A DNA stretch of 40,722 nt from Methylomonas methanica. GTDB taxonomy: Bacteria > Pseudomonadota > Gammaproteobacteria > Methylococcales > Methylomonadaceae. Below are positions 35,862 through 40,722 of the stretch, one piece after another; the first letter of the stretch is position 1, and every line of letters starts with the position of its first letter. The notes under the pieces are model-generated. The model saw nothing but the letters and a program-made list of their open reading frames with translations, was not told where the DNA came from and searched no databases. Position numbers and translations under genes: made by a program. Location of the stretch: contig NZ_LUUG01000011.1 in assembly GCF_001644035.1 (NCBI RefSeq), positions 1 to 40,722 of the forward strand. The letters are read 5' to 3'.

Positions 35862-36326
35862 ATGACATACCAAAACTTCCCGAAAAATCTATTGACTGTC
35901 ATTGCAGCCAGCGTATTTATAGCCGGTATCTACTCGCATGCTTGGGCTGATGGAGATACCGAAGTTAAGCCGTTAGAACTAAAAAGGATCATGCAAGAAC
36001 TCGGTAGGAGTATGCAGACCATCTCAGACGCTATTTCTCGTGAAGATTGGGCTTTGGTCGCCAAAATTGCGCCACAGATCGCCGAGCATCCAGAGCCGCC
36101 CGTTATCGAGAAGATGCGTATCCTGACGTTCATTGGCACCAATATGGGCACATTCGAAAGTCATGACGAAATAACGCATCAAGCTGCGCGGGCGCTGGAA
36201 CAAGTTGCCTCTCGGAACGATGGACAAGGCGTGATCACAGCCTTTGCGAATCTGCAAAGCAGTTGCCTGGCTTGCCATCAGAGTTTTCGTCAATCGTTCG
36301 TGGAACATTTTTATGGGCAACGTTGA
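35862..36326 (+). CDS. Exported cytochrome c'-like protein
   Basis: The 154-residue protein has a signal peptide (MTYQNFPKNLLTVIAASVFI, cleavage after AWA near residue 29) and a mature four-helix-like domain ending in a C-terminal CLACH haem motif (135-139), as in cytochrome c'. ATG at 35862 with AAGG upstream was chosen over a GTG at 35832 because it starts the signal peptide. Cytochromes c' bind NO and other gases or act in electron transfer. Its place between the ATPase and the outer-membrane channel genes of an exporter operon is unusual. Confidence 0.8.
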   Translation: MTYQNFPKNLLTVIAASVFIAGIYSHAWADGDTEVKPLELKRIMQELGRSMQTISDAISREDWALVAKIAPQIAEHPEPPVIEKMRILTFIGTNMGTFESHDEITHQAARALEQVASRNDGQGVITAFANLQSSCLACHQSFRQSFVEHFYGQR

Positions 36327-36369
36327 AGGAATACACCGTCACGGCATTGATAGATCGAAGACCGATCAC

Positions 36370-37809
36370 ATGACGGTTCGGACCTATACAGTCATCATTT
36401 TTGCCGGATTGCTGGCAGGTTGTACCGTAGGGCCCGATTTCAAACCACCGGCCGCCCCCGATATGCCAGCCTACACCGCAACCCCTTTGTCAACTCAAAC
36501 GGCATCCGCAGCCACGGCTTTTGGGGGGGCACAACACTTTAGGATCGGCTTAAATGTGAGTGCACAGTGGTGGCGTGATCTGGGATCTTCCAAACTCGAC
36601 GCGCTGATAGAACAGGCTTTTCAGGCCAGTCCAACGCTGGCTTCCGCAAGAGCCACGTTACGTCAGGCGCAGGAAATCCATGCGGCGCAGGAGGGGGCGA
36701 TGATGTATCCCCAAGTCGATGCCGGTTTCAGTGCTCAACGACAACGCTTTAATCCCATCGTATTGGGGCAAGATGACCAGGCGCGGGAATTCAGTTTGTT
36801 TAACGCGGGTGTTAACGTAAATTACCAACTCGATCTTGCCGGCGGTAACCGCCGCGCATTGGAAGCCTTAGTCGCCCAAACCGAGTATCGTCGCCACGAA
36901 ATGGAAGGTGCGCAGCTGACCTTGGCGGGCAACATCGTTACCGCCGCGATCACCCAAGCCAGGCTTGCGGCACAAATACAGACTACGGAGGCCATTCTTC
37001 GCGCGCAAGATGAACAATTGCACATTACCCAAGAACGCGTGCGTCTTGGCCAGGGCGCACCGGATGAGGTATTGGCACTGCAAACCCAAGTGGAACAGAC
37101 TCGCGCCGGCCTTCCTGTGTTGCGCAAACAGAACCAGCAGAATGAACATCTGTTGGCCGCACTCAGCGGCCGTGCCCCGGGAGATGGGCGATTACCTACT
37201 TTCACGCTGGAAGAATTCACCCTACCGTCCGATTTACCCCTAATCGTACCTTCCGAGTTGGTGCGCCGCCGCCCCGACATCCTGGGCGCAGAAGCGCTGT
37301 TACACGCGGCCAACGCGGAATACGGCAGCGCAATCGCCAAGCTGTATCCGCAACTTAATCTCAGCGCCGATCTCGCTACGCAGACCTTGGTTGCAGGCGC
37401 ATTGTTCGGCCCCGGTTCGGCAATATGGAACGTCCTTGGACAACTTACTCAGCCGCTCTTTAATCCCGCACTGCCCGCCGAAAAGCGCGCGGCATTGGCC
37501 GCGTTCGATGCCGCGGCAGCCAATTACCAAAGCGTGGTGCTCGAATCCCTGCGCAATGTGGCCGATGTCCTGCGCGCACTGGAGAACGATGCCCAGGCAT
37601 TGGCGGCATTGGCCGCCGCCGATGCTGCGGCACAGGGCTCTTTGCAATCCGTGCAGAGGCAATATGCACTGGGTGCAGCCAGCTACGTTCAGCAACTGAT
37701 CGCACAACAAGCGGCGCAACAGACCAGAATTAACTTGATCGCGGCTCAGGCACAGCGCCTTGTCGATAGCGCAGCTCTGTACCAAGCTATGGGCGGCGGT
37801 GTCAGTTAA
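36370..37809 (+). CDS. NodT/OprM-family outer-membrane efflux lipoprotein
   Basis: The 479-residue protein has a lipoprotein signal peptide (MTVRTYTVIIFAGLLAGC, lipobox LLAGC, Cys18) followed by TVGPDFKPP, the NodT/OprM hallmark, and two outer-membrane-factor repeats (for example WWRDLGSSKLDALIEQA and later RRPDILGAEALLHAANA). It would form the trimeric outer-membrane channel for the upstream ABC exporter. The start is set by the signal peptide. The gene ends directly before the Tn3-type res site. Confidence 0.93.
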   Translation: MTVRTYTVIIFAGLLAGCTVGPDFKPPAAPDMPAYTATPLSTQTASAATAFGGAQHFRIGLNVSAQWWRDLGSSKLDALIEQAFQASPTLASARATLRQAQEIHAAQEGAMMYPQVDAGFSAQRQRFNPIVLGQDDQAREFSLFNAGVNVNYQLDLAGGNRRALEALVAQTEYRRHEMEGAQLTLAGNIVTAAITQARLAAQIQTTEAILRAQDEQLHITQERVRLGQGAPDEVLALQTQVEQTRAGLPVLRKQNQQNEHLLAALSGRAPGDGRLPTFTLEEFTLPSDLPLIVPSELVRRRPDILGAEALLHAANAEYGSAIAKLYPQLNLSADLATQTLVAGALFGPGSAIWNVLGQLTQPLFNPALPAEKRAALAAFDAAAANYQSVVLESLRNVADVLRALENDAQALAALAAADAAAQGSLQSVQRQYALGAASYVQQLIAQQAAQQTRINLIAAQAQRLVDSAALYQAMGGGVS

Positions 37810-37945
37810 GACTATACCCTATCCTGATGTCAGACTGTGCGCTGCTTTGGCGTCAGGATAGAATGCATTTTTGTAAATATTGACACCTGCCGCCAAAGGT
37901 TATAGATTTTATCCTGACACTTTTGGTTTTTTGAGGGCTGTTCAT
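37810..37945. promoter_or_regulatory. Tn3-family res site
   Basis: Directly before tnpR, the decamer TATCCTGA(T/C)(G/A) or its complement occurs at 37820-37829, 37851-37860 (inverted) and 37910-37919. Repeated inverted copies of such a motif are typical resolvase-binding subsites, and the position upstream of tnpR is as in Tn21. The site would also hold the tnpR promoter. Exact subsite boundaries are not defined. Confidence 0.65.
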
Positions 37946-38506
37946 TTGCAAGGGCATCGGATTGGTTACATCAGAGTCAGCACGTTTGATCAAAATCCGG
38001 AACGCCAATTGGAACAGGTCGAGGTCAGTAAGGTTTTCACCGATAAGGCGTCCGGCAAAGACACCGAACGGCCAGCTTTGGAAGATCTGCTGGCCTTTGT
38101 CCGAGAAGGCGATACGGTCGTGGTGCATAGCATGGACCGCTTGGCGAGAAATCTGGATGACTTGCGGCGCTTGGTACAGCAGTTAACCAAGCGCGGCGTA
38201 CGCATCGAATTCGTCAAGGAGTGTCTCACGTTCACCGGCGAAGATTCGCCGATGGCCAATTTATTGCTGTCGGTCATGGGGGCGTTTGCCGAGTTCGAAC
38301 GGGCACTGATCCGCGAACGGCAACGCGAAGGCATTGCGCTGGCCAAACAGCGCGGCGCTTACCGAGGACGTAAGAAATCGTTATCGCCCGAGCAAGTCGC
38401 AGAGCTGCAACAGCGTGCCGGTACCGGCGAGCAGAAAGCAAAGTTAGCCCGTGAGTATGGCATTAGCCGGGAAACGCTATACCAATATCTAAAAAGCACT
38501 CAGTAA
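37946..38506 (+). CDS. tnpR: Tn3-family resolvase TnpR
   Basis: The 186-residue serine recombinase resolves transposon cointegrates at res. The N-terminus [20 protein letters not shown] carries the catalytic serine in [21 protein letters not shown] and [24 protein letters not shown] are the family core, and the C-terminus has an HTH ([16 protein letters not shown]). It is very close to Tn21/Tn501 TnpR (186 aa). The start is taken as TTG at 37946 to match that length, with GAGGG upstream; the frame extends to 37880. Confidence 0.93.
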   Translation: MQGHRIGYIRVSTFDQNPERQLEQVEVSKVFTDKASGKDTERPALEDLLAFVREGDTVVVHSMDRLARNLDDLRRLVQQLTKRGVRIEFVKECLTFTGEDSPMANLLLSVMGAFAEFERALIRERQREGIALAKQRGAYRGRKKSLSPEQVAELQQRAGTGEQKAKLAREYGISRETLYQYLKSTQ

Positions 38507-38508
38507 TC

Positions 38509-40722
38509 ATGTCCAGGCGCTCGGTTTTGTCCGCTACGGAACGGGCCAGTTTACTGGCCTTGCCCGACACTCAAAACGACTTGATCCGCCATTACACCTT
38601 CAACGAGTCCGACTTAGCCCTGATTCGGCAGCGCCGGGGCGACGCTAACCGCCTCGGTTTCGCGGTGCAACTCTGCCTACTACGCTACCCTGGTTACGCG
38701 CTAGCCGCTAATGCGACAGTAATAGAGCCGGTTATCCAATGGATCGCCAGCCAAATCAAGTCCGATCCTGGCGCTTGGCGAAAATACGGCGAGCGCGACG
38801 AAACGCGGCGCGAACATTTCCAGGACCTGCGCGGCTATCTCGGCTTATCGGCGTTCGGTTTGTCCGATTTCCGATTTGTAGTGAAAACGCTGGCCGATCT
38901 CGCCATGCAAACCGATAAGGGTGTGGTGTTAGCGGCCTATGCCTTGGAAGCGCTTCGCCAACGCAAGGTTATTCTACCGACGCTTACCGTGATCGAGCGA
39001 GGCTGTGCCGAAGCCATCACTCGCGCGAATCGCGGCATCTACCGGGCATTGGCTCAGCCGCTCACGGCGCTGCATCGACAACGGCTCGACGAACTGCTGA
39101 AAATCAAGCCGGATTCCAACACGACTTGGTTGATTTGGCTACGCCAGTCGCCTTTGAAGCCCAATTCTCGCTATATGCTAGAGCACATCGAGCGACTGAA
39201 AACCTTTCAGGCAATTGCCTTGCCGGATGGCATTGGTCGGCACATTCACCAGAACCGGCTATTAAAAATCGCGCGCGAAGGTGGGCAAATGACGCCGCAG
39301 GACCTCGGCAAGTTTGAAAGCGAGCGCCGATACGCCACACTGGTGGCCGTAACCTTGGAAAGCACGGCTACCATTATCGACGAAATTATCGATCTACACG
39401 ACCGTATCCTGTTGAAGTTATTCAGCGCAGCCAAGCACAAGCATCAACATCAGTTCCAACAACAGGGCAAGGCGATCAACGACAAGGTACGATTACTTTC
39501 AAAAATCGGCCATGCCTTGTTGGATGCCAAGCAATCGGATAGCGATCTTTACGCCGCAATCGAGTCCGTAATTTCCTGGGACGACTTCCAGCAAAGCATC
39601 ATCGAAGCGGATCAATTGGCCAAGCCCGCAGCGTTCGACCACTTACATTTGATTGCTGAGCAATTCAGCACTCTCCGCCGCTATACGCCGGATTTCCTGG
39701 ACATGCTGACTTTACGCGCGGCACCGGCGGCGCAGGATGTGCTAGATGCCATTGCGGTGATCCGCACTATGAACAGTACCGGCACACGCAAAGTGCCTAT
39801 TGATGCTCCGACGGCTTTTATCAAACCGCGCTGGAAGTCGCTGGTACATGTCGACCAAGGGCTTGACCGTCGCTTCTATGAAATCTGTGCGCTCACTGAA
39901 CTGAAAAACGCGCTTCGTTCTGGCGACATCTGGGTACAGGGTTCCCGGCAATTCCGCGACTTCGACGAATACCTGTTGCCTTCCGTGAAATTCCAAGAAC
40001 TCAAACAGGCAAAAGTATTGCCGGTCGCCGTCAATCCGGATTGCGAACAATACCTGCATGATCGGTTGCAGTTGCTCGAACGACAACTGAGCACGGTAAA
40101 CCGTTTGGCATTGGCCAATGAACTTCCCGATGCCATCATCACCGATTCCGGGCTGAAAATCACCCCATTGGATGCCGTCGTCCCTGAAGCGGCACAACAA
40201 TTGATCAACCACGCAGGCATGTTACTGCCCCGCATCAAGATCACCGAATTATTGATGGACGTGGATGACTGGACCGGCTTCAGCCGGCATTTTGTGCATT
40301 TAAAGGATGGAGAGCCGACTAAAGACCGCACTTTGTTGCTATCGGCCATCTTGGCCGACGCCATTAATCTGGGGCTCACCAAAATGGCCGAGTCTTGCCC
40401 CGGCACGACTTACGCCAAACTGTCGTGGCTGCAAGCCTGGCATATCCGGGACGAAACCTATTCCGCCGGATTAGCCGAGTTAGTGAATGCCCAGTTCAAT
40501 CATGCGTTTGCCGAAAACTGGGGCGATGGCTCGACCTCGTCTTCTGACGGCCAGCGTTTCCGGGCGGGCGGTAAGGGCGAAAGTTCGGGTCATGTCAATC
40601 CGAAGTATGGCAGCGAGCCGGGCCGATTGTTCTATACCCACATTTCCGACCAGTACGCCCCATATCACATCAAAGTCGTGAATGTCGGTATCCGCGATTC
40701 GACCTATGTGCTCGATGGTTTG
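38509..40722 (+). CDS. tnpA: Tn3-family transposase TnpA (cut at window edge)
   Basis: An open frame of 738 codons runs from ATG at 38509 to the end of the window without a stop. The N-terminus ([19 protein letters not shown], then [20 protein letters not shown]) is that of Tn21-subgroup transposases, about 990 residues long. The first catalytic aspartate is D680 in SSSDGQRF; the second aspartate and the glutamate of the DDE triad would lie beyond the window. It starts 2 bp after tnpR in the same direction. Confidence 0.95.
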   Translation, partial: MSRRSVLSATERASLLALPDTQNDLIRHYTFNESDLALIRQRRGDANRLGFAVQLCLLRYPGYALAANATVIEPVIQWIASQIKSDPGAWRKYGERDETRREHFQDLRGYLGLSAFGLSDFRFVVKTLADLAMQTDKGVVLAAYALEALRQRKVILPTLTVIERGCAEAITRANRGIYRALAQPLTALHRQRLDELLKIKPDSNTTWLIWLRQSPLKPNSRYMLEHIERLKTFQAIALPDGIGRHIHQNRLLKIAREGGQMTPQDLGKFESERRYATLVAVTLESTATIIDEIIDLHDRILLKLFSAAKHKHQHQFQQQGKAINDKVRLLSKIGHALLDAKQSDSDLYAAIESVISWDDFQQSIIEADQLAKPAAFDHLHLIAEQFSTLRRYTPDFLDMLTLRAAPAAQDVLDAIAVIRTMNSTGTRKVPIDAPTAFIKPRWKSLVHVDQGLDRRFYEICALTELKNALRSGDIWVQGSRQFRDFDEYLLPSVKFQELKQAKVLPVAVNPDCEQYLHDRLQLLERQLSTVNRLALANELPDAIITDSGLKITPLDAVVPEAAQQLINHAGMLLPRIKITELLMDVDDWTGFSRHFVHLKDGEPTKDRTLLLSAILADAINLGLTKMAESCPGTTYAKLSWLQAWHIRDETYSAGLAELVNAQFNHAFAENWGDGSTSSSDGQRFRAGGKGESSGHVNPKYGSEPGRLFYTHISDQYAPYHIKVVNVGIRDSTYVLDGL

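Overview
The window looks like a chromosomal accessory region of a gammaproteobacterium. The Cascade, Cas1/Cas2, type IC hsd and Tn21-like proteins are close to gammaproteobacterial versions, base composition is mid-GC, and CCGGCAGGGATTGCCGG-type intergenic repeats of a kind I associate with Methylococcales methanotrophs occur. The genus is a weak inference; there is no rRNA or housekeeping gene to anchor it.

Region 1 (1-11400) is a complete type I-E CRISPR-Cas locus. A 61-bp-period array (one cut repeat and 24 full repeats, 24 spacers) is transcribed on the minus strand from a leader at about 1490-1650. Then follow, all on the minus strand and read from high to low coordinates: cas3, a 300-bp control region, cse1, cse2, cas7e, cas5e, cas6e, a 252-bp tandem array of degenerate 21-bp repeats, cas1 and cas2.

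The control region between cas3 and cse1 holds the most interesting signal. Two degenerate CRISPR repeats (8421-8449 and 8482-8510) face the opposite way to the main array and lie exactly 61 bp apart, enclosing a 32-nt pseudo-spacer. The first 15 nt of that pseudo-spacer match, except at position 12 (a base flipped out in type I-E Cascade), a site at 8370-8384 that is preceded by a perfect AAG PAM and overlaps the putative Cascade-operon promoter. Downstream of that promoter is an unannotated 36-codon ORF for a hydrophobic peptide (8199-8309), then cse1. This has the architecture of a Cas-regulating RNA (creR) or of a CRISPR-repressed toxin-antitoxin (CreTA): Cascade loaded with the pseudo-crRNA would repress its own operon and the small peptide.

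Region 2 (11425-14263) carries a membrane-anchored J-domain protein, a zinc-ribbon DUF805 protein, a small hypothetical gene and a fatty-acid desaturase.

Region 3 (14527-24123) is a roughly 9.6-kb defence island bounded by perfect 45-bp direct repeats that are 3' fragments of a tRNA-Thr(CGT) gene. It encodes a type IC restriction-modification system (hsdM, hsdS, hsdR) with a class III Fic adenylyltransferase, a PrrC-type anticodon nuclease and a RhuM-family protein in between. HsdR would cut unmodified DNA, and PrrC would cut tRNA when the R-M complex is inhibited. hsdS has tandem TAEL repeats able to change recognition-site spacing.

Region 4 (24124-32167) holds hipBA, a small exported protein, a truncated LysR gene diverging from a methyltransferase and a PD40 beta-propeller protein, a GlxA-type AraC regulator diverging from an isonitrile-hydratase-like DJ-1/PfpI protein, and an intergenic stretch with two large perfect hairpins.

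Region 5 (32168-37809) is a tight operon: TetR regulator, HlyD-type adaptor, FtsX-like permease, ABC ATPase, cytochrome c'-like protein and NodT-type outer-membrane lipoprotein. It looks like a tripartite ABC exporter under a TetR repressor with a perfect 20-bp operator palindrome. Region 6 (37810-40722) is a Tn21/Tn3-type res-tnpR-tnpA module; tnpA runs off the window.
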